Positions 17,366 through 26,220 of a stretch of DNA of 64,000 bases are shown piece after piece; within the stretch, counting starts at the first letter, position 1; each line of letters starts with the position of its first letter. The notes beneath the pieces are model-generated. The model worked only from the letters and a program-made list of their open reading frames with translations. It did no database searches and was not told where the DNA came from. Origin of the DNA: JADKHR01 sp041917295 (lineage in GTDB: Bacteria > Elusimicrobiota > Elusimicrobia > FEN-1173); the NCBI GenBank assembly GCA_041917295.1, contig JAYRXX010000021.1:169130-233129 (forward strand), written 5' to 3'. Made by a program: the position numbers and the translations under genes.

Positions 17366-18342
17366 GATCGGCCTCCGGACACAACGGGGGATGCCAACCG
17401 GGGAGCGCCGAAAATCAACTTAAAAAACAACCGCGCCCAATCTGATTTTGACACGCGGGGACGGCGCGCCCACACGTCAAGGGATTGGGATTCAATCTTC
17501 TTTAGAATTTCTGTTCCCCCCAACCAAACCAGTTTCAGCTCGACACCCAGTCTCAGCGGGACCGCCCGAAGAAGCGGAAACCCTTCCTCGAACAACGCCC
17601 AGGTTCGGGCCACTTGCCGCCCGATTAACTGTTTGTGCGCGTCCGTGGCCGGACCCCTTAACACCGAATCCTCGCTAACACGAAATTCGTTCATGTCTGT
17701 TTGGGGAATGTATATCCGGTCTTTGAGCGCGTCCACGCTCACGTCTTGCCAAAAATTGGCCAGCTGGAGAGCTGTGCAGATTGCGTCCGACCAACAGCCC
17801 CGTTGCGGCGTCCACAATCCGAACAAGCGAAGAACAAGTTCGCCAACGGGGTTTGCGGAATGGCGACAATAAAATAAGAGATCGGCCCAATCGGCGTGAC
17901 GATTGGTGTTCACATCCATTTCAAACGCGGTCACCAGCCGGTCAAAGGGGTCCAGGGGCAACCCGTGGCGCGCCACGACGTCGGACAAGGCCCAAAACAC
18001 AGGATGACGTTCATGATCAGAGGACATGGCGAACAACCGGCGCCTCCAGTCGGCCAAACGGGCCAGCCGATCGTCCTGTTGCATGCCTAGCTCGTCGGCA
18101 AAATCGTCCGCGCACCGGGAAAACGCGTAAACCGCACTGATGGAGGTTCGAAGGGGTTGGGGAAGCCACAGGGAAGCTACCGGAAAGTTTTCGTAGTGGG
18201 ATCGGGTCAAGCGTTCGCAGGCCTGGTACGCCTCCGCCAGGGACCCCACAGTCAACGGTAAACGATCAGAAGAGATTATTGGTTTAATCCCAAATGGGAG
18301 CGTGCCAGAGCGTTTCCATGATCCACCGAATCTCGGAATCAC
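17362..18342 (-). CDS. hpnC: Squalene synthase HpnC-like
   Basis: 326 residues. RSHYENFPVASLWLPQPLR is the HpnC opening, VYAFSRCADDFADE the first Asp motif, and QLANFWQDVSVDALKDRIYI the second. HpnC acts after HpnD in the HpnCDE route (presqualene diphosphate to hydroxysqualene). The GTG at 18342 has AGGAAA 9 nt upstream but lies 59 nt inside the preceding gene. Later TTG and GTG codons near 18255-18249 would remove most of that overlap and cannot be excluded. The N-terminal ~30 residues lack family similarity. Confidence 0.82.
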   Translation of the reverse strand: MIPRFGGSWKRSGTLPFGIKPIISSDRLPLTVGSLAEAYQACERLTRSHYENFPVASLWLPQPLRTSISAVYAFSRCADDFADELGMQQDDRLARLADWRRRLFAMSSDHERHPVFWALSDVVARHGLPLDPFDRLVTAFEMDVNTNRHADWADLLFYCRHSANPVGELVLRLFGLWTPQRGCWSDAICTALQLANFWQDVSVDALKDRIYIPQTDMNEFRVSEDSVLRGPATDAHKQLIGRQVARTWALFEEGFPLLRAVPLRLGVELKLVWLGGTEILKKIESQSLDVWARRPRVSKSDWARLFFKLIFGAPRLASPVVSGGRS

Positions 18343-18760
18343 AAAACGTCATTTCCTCATACTGGGGCCGGCCCCGCTTGTCCAGATAATTGACTCCGAT
18401 CGTCACGTCCCGGTGTCGATGGGCGCGGGAATTGCGCGACCAAACCGCCGACAAACAAAGCAGACCTTCCGGAATATCCAAATGAGCGCGCCATTCCGCT
18501 TCCATGCAAGGGCCTTGGCACTGAAAGCGAGGAACACCGGACGGGGACGAAGAATCACCCGGCTTGACCGTCCCATGTTCCCGTTTTTTCCCTCCGGCGG
18601 AACCGCCGGTCCGCAAAAAATCCGAAAGGGGCCCGCCGGTCATTCCGCCCGCCTTGCAAATGGTCGCCAAAAGCTTGTCTAATTTTCGAGCGTTGACCTT
18701 GGGTGTGTTGTTCTTGGGGGTTGGAAGATCTTTCTTCCCGTCAGGACTTTTTTCGGACAT
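18284..18760 (-). CDS. Hypothetical protein
   Basis: 158 residues. GGAGG sits directly against an ATG at 18766 but 6 nt before the ATG at 18760, so the second is chosen. The first half is basic and low in complexity (Lys, Pro, Gly, Ser). The second half is compact (FQCQGPCMEAEWRAHLD, AVWSRNSRAHRHRDVTIGV, MTFCDSEIRWIMETLW) and may bind metal through Cys and His. It overlaps the hpnC start by 59 nt and follows the repeat protein by a few bases. No family is recognised. Confidence 0.55.
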   Translation of the reverse strand: MSEKSPDGKKDLPTPKNNTPKVNARKLDKLLATICKAGGMTGGPLSDFLRTGGSAGGKKREHGTVKPGDSSSPSGVPRFQCQGPCMEAEWRAHLDIPEGLLCLSAVWSRNSRAHRHRDVTIGVNYLDKRGRPQYEEMTFCDSEIRWIMETLWHAPIWD

Positions 18761-18772
18761 GGTCATCCTCCC

Positions 18773-19069
18773 TTATAGAAAATTTTTTATTTCGAACCAG
18801 GCCACCGGCTGGCGACCGTGGGGGTGTCCGTCGGCCACATAGACGGCGTCGCCGCGAATTTCGTACCACGGAACGGTTAAGGCCGCCCGTTGGGGATGAT
18901 GTTCCGTTGGGTACAGACGGCCCTCTTTGACCACATACCACGCTCGGGGATCTTCCCCGTCGGAATGATGGGGCGTGGTGAACACCCACCCATCGCGAAT
19001 CACAAACGTGGGCATCCGTTGGATCCCTTTGGGGTGATGCGCCGTGTTAAACAAGTATTTGTCGGCCAT
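18773..19069 (-). CDS. Small protein with four HHP-type beta repeats
   Basis: 98 residues from MADKYLF. The whole protein is four imperfect repeats of about 23 residues, each with an aromatic/Thr strand, a His-Pro or His-Ser turn, and a closing strand of the form W/F-Y/V-x-I/V-[RK]. The turns read TAHHPKG, TPHHSDG, TEHHPQR and DGHPHG, and the closings FVIRDG, YVVKEG, YEIRGD and FEIKNF. The pattern suggests a four-bladed beta structure (inference). An in-frame extension up to 19117 is less likely coding. The function is unknown. Confidence 0.6.
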   Translation of the reverse strand: MADKYLFNTAHHPKGIQRMPTFVIRDGWVFTTPHHSDGEDPRAWYVVKEGRLYPTEHHPQRAALTVPWYEIRGDAVYVADGHPHGRQPVAWFEIKNFL

Positions 19070-19132
19070 GGCGAAACTCAATATTACCATATCCCGGCCG
19101 TAGACCGCGCCGAGCATTCGATTTTTTAGGGG

Positions 19133-21244
19133 TTAGGCGACGCGGGCGAAGTGGAGGCGGTGGGCGTAGCGGCGGGCGACGTCGGCGGCCAGGGCGCGGT
19201 GTTCTGGCTGGGTTAGGTTGGGGTCCTCTTGGATCAGGCGGAACGCGGCGGACCGGGCTTCGGAGATCAACTCGCCGTCGGTGGCCAGGTTGCCAACCCG
19301 AAATTCAGGCAGGCCGTGCTGGGCCGACCCCAAAAATTCGCCGGGGCCCCGGCGGCGAAGGTCTTCTTCAGCCAATTGGAACCCGTCCGAGGTTCGACAA
19401 AACAGCTTGATCCGTTCCACCGCGTCCAATGAAGGCGACCCCGACACCACGTAACACGCCGACGGGTGAACGCCCCGGCCCACGCGGCCCCTCAACTGGT
19501 GCAGTTGAGCCAGCCCGAACCGTTCCGCGTTCATCAACACCAACACCGTGGCGTTGGCCACGTCGATGCCCACCTCGATCACCGGCGTGGCGGCCAAAAT
19601 TTTTGTTTCCCCCCGGGCGAACGACCCCATCACCGCCTCTTTTTCCGCCGACTTCATCCGCCCGTGCAACAACCCCACCGTCGTATCGGGAAAGGCCCCT
19701 TTTAAGTGCTCCCACCCTTTCAACACCGCTTTTAAATCCAGCCGTTCCGATTCTTCCACCAACGGGAACACCACGTACGCCTGCCGCCCCTCTTGAACCG
19801 CCCGTCGGACCCCGGACAGAGCTTCGGTTTCCGACGTCCATCGGCTCACGATGGGCGGCCGGCCCGGAGGAAGTTGGTCGATCGCCGACACCGACAAATC
19901 CCCGTAATACGTTAAGGCCAGCGTCCGGGGAATGGGCGTGGCCGTCATCAGCAAAATGTGGGGCGACACGCCCTTCGACCCCAACATCGCCCGCTGGTCC
20001 ACCCCAAACCGGTGCTGTTCGTCAATCACCACCAACCCCAGATCCTTAAACGTCACCTGGGACTCCAACAACGCGTGCGTGCCCACCGCAATAGGAATCT
20101 CGCCTTGGGCCAAGGCCTCCCGTTGGCGGCGACTTTCAGCGGATTTGCGCCCCCCCGTCAACAGGGTCCACCGAACTGGCAATCCCGCCAGCAACCGTTC
20201 CAGCCGGTGGGCGTGCTGTTCGGCCAAAATTTCCGTTGGCGCCATCAGCGCCGCCTGGCGGCCGGATTCCACCGCCAACAACAGAGCCGACACCGCCACC
20301 ACCGTTTTACCCGACCCCACCTCCCCCATCAACAACCGGTTCATGGGTTTGGCCAAGGCCATATCCTCAAAAATTTCGTTGATCACCCGTTTCTGGGCTC
20401 CGGTGAAATCGAACCCCATGGCCTGACGAAACGGCGACAACAACTGTTTCGTGGGACGGCAAGTCGGCGCCGGAGGGCCGTCGTTGCGCTCGCGCCGAAC
20501 CCGAGCCATGGCCGTTTCCAAGGTGAAAAATTCGTCAAAGGCCAACCGGCGGCGGGCCCGATCGCGGGCCGCCAAATCCACCGGAAAATGAAAGTCCTCC
20601 AGAGCCCGCGCCAGGGGAACAAGATCGTTCTGCGCTCTCACCGATTCCGGCAACGGGTCCGGCACCTCCCCCACCGCCCCGCGCACCGACCACACCAGTC
20701 CCCGAAGCCATCGACCGTCGACGCCTTCCGTTAAATCATAGACCGGCACCCACCGATTTCGGTGGGGCGACACGTTGTCGGTAACCAGCTCGTGGTCTTC
20801 CACGCGGACTTCCGGCCCCCGGGGTCCGAACTGCCACGGGCCGTACACAAAGAGCTTCACTCCGGGAAGAAATTTTTTCTTAAGCGTTTCAAATGGATCA
20901 TACCGAAACGATCGCCGCCGGAACCATACCGCCTCCACCAATTTGGACCCCGTGGCCAACACCGCCCGACCGAACAACAAATCTTTTCCACCCGTGGAAA
21001 CCTGAAAATCGCGGATTTCCCCTTCCACCGCCACAGCCGCACCCGGCGCGCCCCAGGCCCCCGGCCGGGCTAGATGCCGGTCTTCGTGGGTGCGCGGGTA
21101 ATGGAGCACCAGGTCCCCGACGGTAGTTAGCCTTAATTTGGCCAACAGTTTGGCCCGTGCGGGTCCCACCCCCGCTAAGAACTGCACGGGGCGATCCAGC
21201 GGAATGGTTTGCGGTCGTTCGTTAAAAGTGATAGTATCTTTCAA
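19133..21244 (-). CDS. recG: ATP-dependent DNA helicase RecG
   Basis: About 703 residues. The N-terminal wedge region starts with QFLAGVGPARAKLLAKL and GDLVLHYPR. The helicase core has Walker A GEVGSGKT, the RecG-specific DEQH box VIDEQHRFGVDQR, TATPIPRTLALT, and motif VI QLRGRVGRG. RecG remodels stalled forks and Holliday junctions. The listed start is a TTG without a clear ribosome-binding site. A GTG at 21184 just before QFLAGVGP is an alternative that agrees with the usual start of short RecG proteins. It is divergent from rpmB. Confidence 0.95.
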   Translation of the reverse strand: MKDTITFNERPQTIPLDRPVQFLAGVGPARAKLLAKLRLTTVGDLVLHYPRTHEDRHLARPGAWGAPGAAVAVEGEIRDFQVSTGGKDLLFGRAVLATGSKLVEAVWFRRRSFRYDPFETLKKKFLPGVKLFVYGPWQFGPRGPEVRVEDHELVTDNVSPHRNRWVPVYDLTEGVDGRWLRGLVWSVRGAVGEVPDPLPESVRAQNDLVPLARALEDFHFPVDLAARDRARRRLAFDEFFTLETAMARVRRERNDGPPAPTCRPTKQLLSPFRQAMGFDFTGAQKRVINEIFEDMALAKPMNRLLMGEVGSGKTVVAVSALLLAVESGRQAALMAPTEILAEQHAHRLERLLAGLPVRWTLLTGGRKSAESRRQREALAQGEIPIAVGTHALLESQVTFKDLGLVVIDEQHRFGVDQRAMLGSKGVSPHILLMTATPIPRTLALTYYGDLSVSAIDQLPPGRPPIVSRWTSETEALSGVRRAVQEGRQAYVVFPLVEESERLDLKAVLKGWEHLKGAFPDTTVGLLHGRMKSAEKEAVMGSFARGETKILAATPVIEVGIDVANATVLVLMNAERFGLAQLHQLRGRVGRGVHPSACYVVSGSPSLDAVERIKLFCRTSDGFQLAEEDLRRRGPGEFLGSAQHGLPEFRVGNLATDGELISEARSAAFRLIQEDPNLTQPEHRALAADVARRYAHRLHFARVA
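21209..21237 (+). promoter_or_regulatory. Probable sigma70-type promoter of rpmB
   Basis: TTGCGG (21209-21214), 17 bp, TAGTAT (21232-21237), about 27 nt before the rpmB ATG. It lies inside the 5' end of recG as annotated, which also favours a later recG start. Confidence 0.5.
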
Positions 21245-21263
21245 ATTTTGTAAGGAGATGGGT

Positions 21264-21455
21264 ATGGCCTATCGATGCACAGTGTGTTCCAAAGGTGTCA
21301 GCTCCGGAAAAACCGTCAGCCATTCACACCGCAAAACCAACCGCCTTTTTTCCGCGAACCTTCAGCGGGTCAAGGTATTGACCGATTCGGGTCCGCGCCG
21401 ACTGTACGTCTGCACGTCCTGTTTGCGTTCCGGCAAAGCCAAAAAAGCCGCCTAA
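21264..21455 (+). CDS. rpmB: 50S ribosomal protein L28
   Basis: 63 residues. CTVCSKGVSSGKTVSHSHRK is the L28 opening, followed by RLFSANLQRV and a C-terminal YVCTSCLRSGK. Two CxxC pairs make this the zinc-binding (C+) form of L28. AAGGAG at 21252-21257 abuts one ATG (21258) but has 6-nt spacing to the ATG at 21264, which is taken as the start. Confidence 0.95.
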   Translation: MAYRCTVCSKGVSSGKTVSHSHRKTNRLFSANLQRVKVLTDSGPRRLYVCTSCLRSGKAKKAA

Positions 21456-21494
21456 AAACCGACACCCTGGCGGCATCGGACAGGCGGGGGTGGG

Positions 21495-22514
21495 CTATTG
21501 GTTGGACGCGGGAAGCGGGAGCACAATCGACATGTCGAATTGGTTGACCCGCTCGTTTTGCCACTTCCGGGATTTCAGTGACACGTCCATTAAATATTTT
21601 TTCGGGTTGCCGAACGAAAATCCCCAGGAAAAGTCGGTCTTGCCTTTGTCATTGAAGTTCTCGCTCACGGCCCCCGTGCGCAACACAAGCCATTGAACGG
21701 GCGCCATCTCGATTCCGAAATGCCAATAGTCTGTGTCCCGGGTTTCTCCCGTATAAAACTTTTTTTCGTAGTCGGAATAGAACCCAAAAACAGGGACCGG
21801 TTGAAACCCCAACCCGGCCCGGACCGTCAAGGGCAATTGGTCGGTTTTGTACTTGTCCCAATAGATTAACCCCGCCGCGTTCAAGATCGACAACCCGTAT
21901 GCCACATCGCCTTGGCGGTCGCGAAAGCCCACATCAACCGCAAAACCGTTCCCGCTGGCCAACTCCAGTTCAGGCGGAGCGCCGGTTTGAGCCACCGCCG
22001 TCCCCCGCCGAGCCGCAATATACGAAAGCCCCAACCCCACCGAATAGCCTTTTTCCGCTTCCTGGGACGCCGAAATCCCAAACTGGCTGACCCTCAACGA
22101 GTCCTGCGTGAAATTGTTTTCCGGATCGGCGGGGTTGGTGACCACTGTATCATCGTAATCCGTCAGCGGCCGGTAAAACACAGCCCGGCCTTTAGAGGCG
22201 AACCCCAGATACGACAATTTTTTTCCCCGCAACGACGACGACTTTAACAAAACTTCTTCCGCGAGGTCGGACTGGTTGGCCACTTGTGCGTCAATCGTCA
22301 CCGACGTGCCTGGCATTTCCCCCAACGACGCGGGATTGTAGACCGGCGATTGGGGCGCACCGGACAATGCCGCTCCCACTTCACCCATTCCAATGAACCG
22401 CGCCCCAACGGGGTTGCCGGAAAAAGCGGTTGGAACAATTCCCGACCGCGGTTTGGCCCACGCCGAACCGGCTATCATGACCAGAACGCAAAAAAAAGTC
22501 CCCTTCTGATTCAT
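21495..22514 (-). CDS. PorV/PorQ-family outer-membrane protein
   Basis: 339 residues from the ATG at 22514, which opens a clean signal peptide (TFFCVLVMIAGSAWA, then KPRSG). The mature start GARFIGMGEVGAALSGAP, followed by VYNPASLGEMPG, is the PorV/PorQ hallmark. The rest alternates short amphipathic strands as in a FadL-like beta barrel. Family members occur in the outer membrane, some with the type IX secretion system, others without known role. No other type IX component is visible here. It is the last gene of the long lpx-thi run and its 5' region overlaps the thiG end only if an unlikely longer start is used. Confidence 0.75.
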   Translation of the reverse strand: MNQKGTFFCVLVMIAGSAWAKPRSGIVPTAFSGNPVGARFIGMGEVGAALSGAPQSPVYNPASLGEMPGTSVTIDAQVANQSDLAEEVLLKSSSLRGKKLSYLGFASKGRAVFYRPLTDYDDTVVTNPADPENNFTQDSLRVSQFGISASQEAEKGYSVGLGLSYIAARRGTAVAQTGAPPELELASGNGFAVDVGFRDRQGDVAYGLSILNAAGLIYWDKYKTDQLPLTVRAGLGFQPVPVFGFYSDYEKKFYTGETRDTDYWHFGIEMAPVQWLVLRTGAVSENFNDKGKTDFSWGFSFGNPKKYLMDVSLKSRKWQNERVNQFDMSIVLPLPASNQ

Positions 22515-22596
22515 CGCGTTACGAATTCCGGCCGACGTCATGCCGGAATGACGGAAATCATTATATCCTCCCGGAGACCGATCGGTCGAGCCGGCC

Positions 22597-23391
22597 TTAC
22601 AACCCACTGACAGCCGCTCCCACCAGTCCGGTTGTGGGCGAGGAGGCGGCGGCGTAATCCCGCCGGGGCATCCGCCCGGCCAAAAACGCTTTTCGCCCCG
22701 CCAGAACGCCCCATTTCATGGCTTCCGCCATCTCCACGGGATTTTGCGCTTCCGCAATCGCCGTGTTCATAAGAACGCCCTCCACCCCCAACTCCATGGC
22801 CGCCGCCGCGTCCGACGCCGTGCCCACACCCGCGTCCACAATCACGGGGACCGACTTCACCACGTCAAGGATAAACTGAATGTTGAGGGGGTTTTGGACC
22901 CCGCGCCCCGACCCGATCGGCGCCGCCAAGGGCATCACCGCCGAGGCCCCGGCTTCTTCCAATCGTTTGGCGGTGATCGGATCGTCGTTGGTGTAGGCCA
23001 ATACCTTAAACCCTTCGTTGACCAACGTCTTGGTGGCTTCCAGCAAAGCGAACACGTCGGGCAACAGGGTTTTGGGATCGCCCAGAACCTCTAACTTAAT
23101 CAAAGGTGTGTCCAACGCTTCCCGCGCCAACCGCGCTACCCGAAGCGCGTCGGCCGTGTTGTAACACCCCGCGGTGTTAGGCAACAACACCATCCCTTTC
23201 GGAATATGGGTCCAAAACTCGTCACCCGCCCGGTCGTTGAGTTTAACCCGGCGAATGGCCACCGTCACCATCTCCGCGCCCGACGCCAAAAGGGCCTGTT
23301 CCATCGTCTCCATGGTCTTGTATTTTCCGGTTCCCACAATCAACCGCGAACCGTACGTTTTACCCGCAATAACAAGTGGTTTATCGTTCAT
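22597..23391 (-). CDS. thiG: Thiazole synthase
   Basis: 264 residues. RLIVGTGKYKTMETM, VAIRRVKLND, LLPNTAGCYNTADA, LEVLGDPKTLLPD, YTNDDPITAKRLEEAG and APIGSGRGVQNP are the ThiG motifs in order. The enzyme forms the thiazole phosphate of thiamine from deoxyxylulose 5-phosphate, dehydroglycine and the ThiS thiocarboxylate. AAAAGGAG lies upstream. It follows thiS by 119 nt. Confidence 0.96.
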   Translation of the reverse strand: MNDKPLVIAGKTYGSRLIVGTGKYKTMETMEQALLASGAEMVTVAIRRVKLNDRAGDEFWTHIPKGMVLLPNTAGCYNTADALRVARLAREALDTPLIKLEVLGDPKTLLPDVFALLEATKTLVNEGFKVLAYTNDDPITAKRLEEAGASAVMPLAAPIGSGRGVQNPLNIQFILDVVKSVPVIVDAGVGTASDAAAAMELGVEGVLMNTAIAEAQNPVEMAEAMKWGVLAGRKAFLAGRMPRRDYAAASSPTTGLVGAAVSGL

Positions 23392-23493
23392 CGCTGTTCT
23401 CCTTTTTACCTAAAATTTCATCCGGACCGTTCGTTTCCGTCCGAAAGGACTTGAATATTCCGTCTCACACACGATTAACGACGGCCCCGTACC

Positions 23494-23511
23494 AACCGGG
23501 GAATCCCGGTT
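23494..23511 (-). other. Hairpin between thiS and thiG
   Basis: A perfect 7-bp GC-rich stem (23494-23500 with 23505-23511) and a 4-nt loop begin right at the thiS stop codon. No T-run follows, so it is more likely a message-stability or processing hairpin than a terminator. Confidence 0.4.
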
Positions 23512-23711
23512 TATCCTCCGCCGATCATTTGCACAATCTCAATTCGGTCTCCATCAAGCAAGACGCGGGCGGCGTAATCGGCCCGGCGAACCACGTCGCC
23601 GTTCACCTCGCTGGCTAACCGCCCTGTGGTTAACCCCATCTGGGCCACCAGTTGACCCAAGGTGAGGCCAGCCTCCGCTATTTTCGTTTCTCCATTAACG
23701 GTAATCGTCAT
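23511..23711 (-). CDS. thiS: Sulfur carrier protein ThiS
   Basis: 66 residues of ubiquitin-like fold starting MTITVNGETK. LTLGQLVAQMGL and ASEVNGDVVRR follow, and it ends in DRIEIVQMIGGG. The C-terminal Gly-Gly is the adenylated and thiocarboxylated end that hands sulfur to ThiG. The start overlaps the ZIP transporter stop by 4 nt. The gene is short and lies inside a longer open frame that is not itself coding. Confidence 0.92.
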   Translation of the reverse strand: MTITVNGETKIAEAGLTLGQLVAQMGLTTGRLASEVNGDVVRRADYAARVLLDGDRIEIVQMIGGG

Positions 23712-24427
23712 GGGTGCGGTAACAACGCGCTCACGGCCACGCCCGCCACGATCAAAACCCAGCACCACAAATCCCGGCTTTTGTGAATGCGCGGCAAAAT
23801 GTCCGCCATGCTGATATAAATAAATCCCCCCGCCGCCAACCCCAACAGAGCCGCCAACACCGTTCCGCTGGCCCACGGCCCCGTGGACAAACCCAACATC
23901 ACGCCCAGCGGGGTCGCCAAAGCCAACAGCCCCACCAGCCCCGCCGTTTTGGGGCGGGAGTGGCCGGAATCCAAAAACAACGTCGACAACGTCATGCCAT
24001 CCGAACATTTGTGGGCGATCACCGCCACGCCCACGGCCGTCCCCAACGGTTCCGACGAACGAAACGAAAACGCAATGGCCAGCCCGTCGGCCAAACTGTG
24101 GACGAACAACGCCGCCAGCGCCGGATAGCCCACGCGGTGAACCGTGCAATGTTCTCCCACTTCGCCGCACGCGTGCACCACCGTAAACTGTTCGGCCGCC
24201 AACAAAAGGACCATGGCCGTCACCACCGCCACGCCGGTCACCCGGGCGTTCACGCTCCAGGCTTCCGGAAGCAAATGAAGAAATGTCATGGCCAACAACA
24301 CGCCGCTGCCAAACGCCAGCACCCGCCACAGGTTGCGCTCGGCCCATTTCTGACGGCGCAGGATCAGAAATCCGCCCAAAACCGTGGCCACCACCGCCAA
24401 CACCGAAAAAGAAAAGGGGCCCATCAT
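23708..24427 (-). CDS. ZIP-family metal transporter
   Basis: 239 residues with seven to eight membrane spans. The metal site in span IV is HSLADGLAIAFSF and in span V is VIAHKCSDGMTLSTLF, matching the ZIP H-x-x-x-D/E and H-K patterns. LHLLPEAW in the second span is also typical. It probably imports zinc or another divalent ion. It overlaps msbA and thiS by 4 nt each, so it is translated with them. Substrate choice cannot be read from sequence. Confidence 0.82.
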   Translation of the reverse strand: MMGPFSFSVLAVVATVLGGFLILRRQKWAERNLWRVLAFGSGVLLAMTFLHLLPEAWSVNARVTGVAVVTAMVLLLAAEQFTVVHACGEVGEHCTVHRVGYPALAALFVHSLADGLAIAFSFRSSEPLGTAVGVAVIAHKCSDGMTLSTLFLDSGHSRPKTAGLVGLLALATPLGVMLGLSTGPWASGTVLAALLGLAAGGFIYISMADILPRIHKSRDLWCWVLIVAGVAVSALLPHP

Positions 24428-26220
24428 TTCTCCAATATTTGAAGTTCGTAGAGGTGGCGGTAGATGCCGTTGGCCGTCAACAGCTCCGCGTGGGTGCCGC
24501 TCTCCGCCACCCGGCCGTGTTCCATGACCACGATGCGGTGGGCGTTTTTTACCGTGGCCAGCCGGTGGGCGATGACGATCACCGTGCGGTTTTTCATTAA
24601 CCGTTCCACCGCCTCTTGCACCAACCGCTCCGACTGGGCGTCCAATGAGCTGGTGGCTTCGTCCAACACCAAAATCGGCGGATTTTTTAGGATCGCCCGC
24701 GCAATGGCCAACCGCTGTTTTTGGCCCCCGGACAAAAGCAATCCCCGCTCGCCGATCATCGTGTCGAGCCCTTGGGGTTTGTCTTGAATAAATTCCCAGG
24801 CGTTGGCCGCTTGGGCCGCGGCAATGATCTCTTGGTCCGTCGCCCCCGCCCGTGCATAACCGATGTTGGCACGGATCGTGTCGTTAAACAGCAGTGTCTC
24901 TTGGGTCACCAACCCGATTTGGCCGCGCAAACTGTGAAACGACACGTCCCGTATATCATGCCCGTCAATGCGCACCGCGCCCCCTTGAACGTCGTAAAAC
25001 CGCATCAGCAACGACGACAGCGTCGTTTTCCCCGACCCCGACGGACCCACCAGGGCCACCACCTCTCCCCGGTTCACCTGGAAGCGCACCCCCTGAAGCA
25101 CCGGCCGGTCCGGTCGATAGGAGAAGGAAACGTTGTCAAACTCGATCTTCCCCGCAAAAGGCGGCAACGCCTTCGCGCCGACTTTTTCCTTAACTGTGGG
25201 CCGCTCGTCCATGATTTGAAAAATCCGTTCGGCTCCCGAAAAGGCCTGTTGCAACGTGGCGTTGGACCGGGAAAAATTTTTGACCGGTTGGTAAAGGGAC
25301 AGGGCGCTTCCGATGAACGCGAAAAAGGCGCCCGTGGTCCACACGTGGTTCACCACGTCTTTGCCCCCGAACCAAAGGATAACACCCATTCCCACCGCGC
25401 CCACCATTTCCATGACCGGGCTCGACAACGATTCCACCCGGGCGTTTTTCATGTAGATGCCGAAATACGTGGCGTTTTCCCGGCGAAACCGGTCGCGTTC
25501 GTAATCTTCCCGCTGAAACGCCTTAACCACCGGCGCGCCGACAATGGTTTCCTGAATAAGCGTATACAAATCCGACATTTTGGCTTGGCCCAGCCGAGAG
25601 GTTTTACGCAAGCTTTTTCCGAACCGAGCGATCAAAATCCCGGAGATTGGCAACAAGGTGAACGCGATCAAGGCGAACTTCCAATGGAGATAAAAAAGGA
25701 AACCTGTTAACCCGATCACAGTGAGTCCGTCGCGCACGATCATGACGGGGATCTTGGTGAGCGCGTTTTGAACCAGTTGGCCGTCGTTGGTCAGCCGGGC
25801 GATAACCCGGGCGGAATCCACCGCCGTGTAAAAGTCCATGGACAACGAATGGATGTTGCCGTAAGCCTCATCGCGCAGACGACGGACAATGGCGTTGCCG
25901 ATGTAGGCGGTCATAAAGTCGTGCACATACGACAGCGCCGCTTTCAAAAAATACATCGCAATCAGTAAAAAAACAACGTCGCGCAACGTGCCCAAATCCC
26001 CCGACATCAAGGCCCGGTCGATGACTTGTTTTAAAATCCACATGGCGCCCGCCGTCAACATCGCCGTGCCCGCCATCGCCAGCAGGGACACCGTCAACCG
26101 CGCTTTGTGCGGCTTGAAATAGGGGATCAATCGCCGCGCGATCGACCACGACGAAACCGACGGTCGGCCGCTTTCTTGAACCAGGCCCGACCGCAACGGC
26201 ATTTGGGTGATCGCGCTCAC
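24424..26220 (-). CDS. msbA: Lipid A exporter MsbA-like ABC transporter
   Basis: 598 residues. Six membrane spans (about 30-320) lead into an ABC domain with Walker A VGPSGSGKTT, signature LLSGGQKQRLAIARA, Walker B ILVLDEATSSLD and switch IAHRLATV. The fused exporter architecture and the position right after lpxB support lipid A-core flipping at the inner membrane. The GTG at 26220 overlaps the lpxB stop by 4 nt and has GGGAGA 6 nt upstream. A longer in-frame extension to 26481 lies inside lpxB and is rejected. Other lipid substrates are possible. Confidence 0.88.
   Translation of the reverse strand: MSAITQMPLRSGLVQESGRPSVSSWSIARRLIPYFKPHKARLTVSLLAMAGTAMLTAGAMWILKQVIDRALMSGDLGTLRDVVFLLIAMYFLKAALSYVHDFMTAYIGNAIVRRLRDEAYGNIHSLSMDFYTAVDSARVIARLTNDGQLVQNALTKIPVMIVRDGLTVIGLTGFLFYLHWKFALIAFTLLPISGILIARFGKSLRKTSRLGQAKMSDLYTLIQETIVGAPVVKAFQREDYERDRFRRENATYFGIYMKNARVESLSSPVMEMVGAVGMGVILWFGGKDVVNHVWTTGAFFAFIGSALSLYQPVKNFSRSNATLQQAFSGAERIFQIMDERPTVKEKVGAKALPPFAGKIEFDNVSFSYRPDRPVLQGVRFQVNRGEVVALVGPSGSGKTTLSSLLMRFYDVQGGAVRIDGHDIRDVSFHSLRGQIGLVTQETLLFNDTIRANIGYARAGATDQEIIAAAQAANAWEFIQDKPQGLDTMIGERGLLLSGGQKQRLAIARAILKNPPILVLDEATSSLDAQSERLVQEAVERLMKNRTVIVIAHRLATVKNAHRIVVMEHGRVAESGTHAELLTANGIYRHLYELQILEK

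Noticed and set aside
23392..23510. TPP riboswitch before thiG
   Set aside because: No THI-box core is recognisable; only a simple hairpin is present.
23511..24347. Long frame continuing upstream of thiS
   Set aside because: It overlaps the ZIP transporter in another frame and is Gly/Arg/Val-rich shadow sequence; only the last 66 codons are ThiS.
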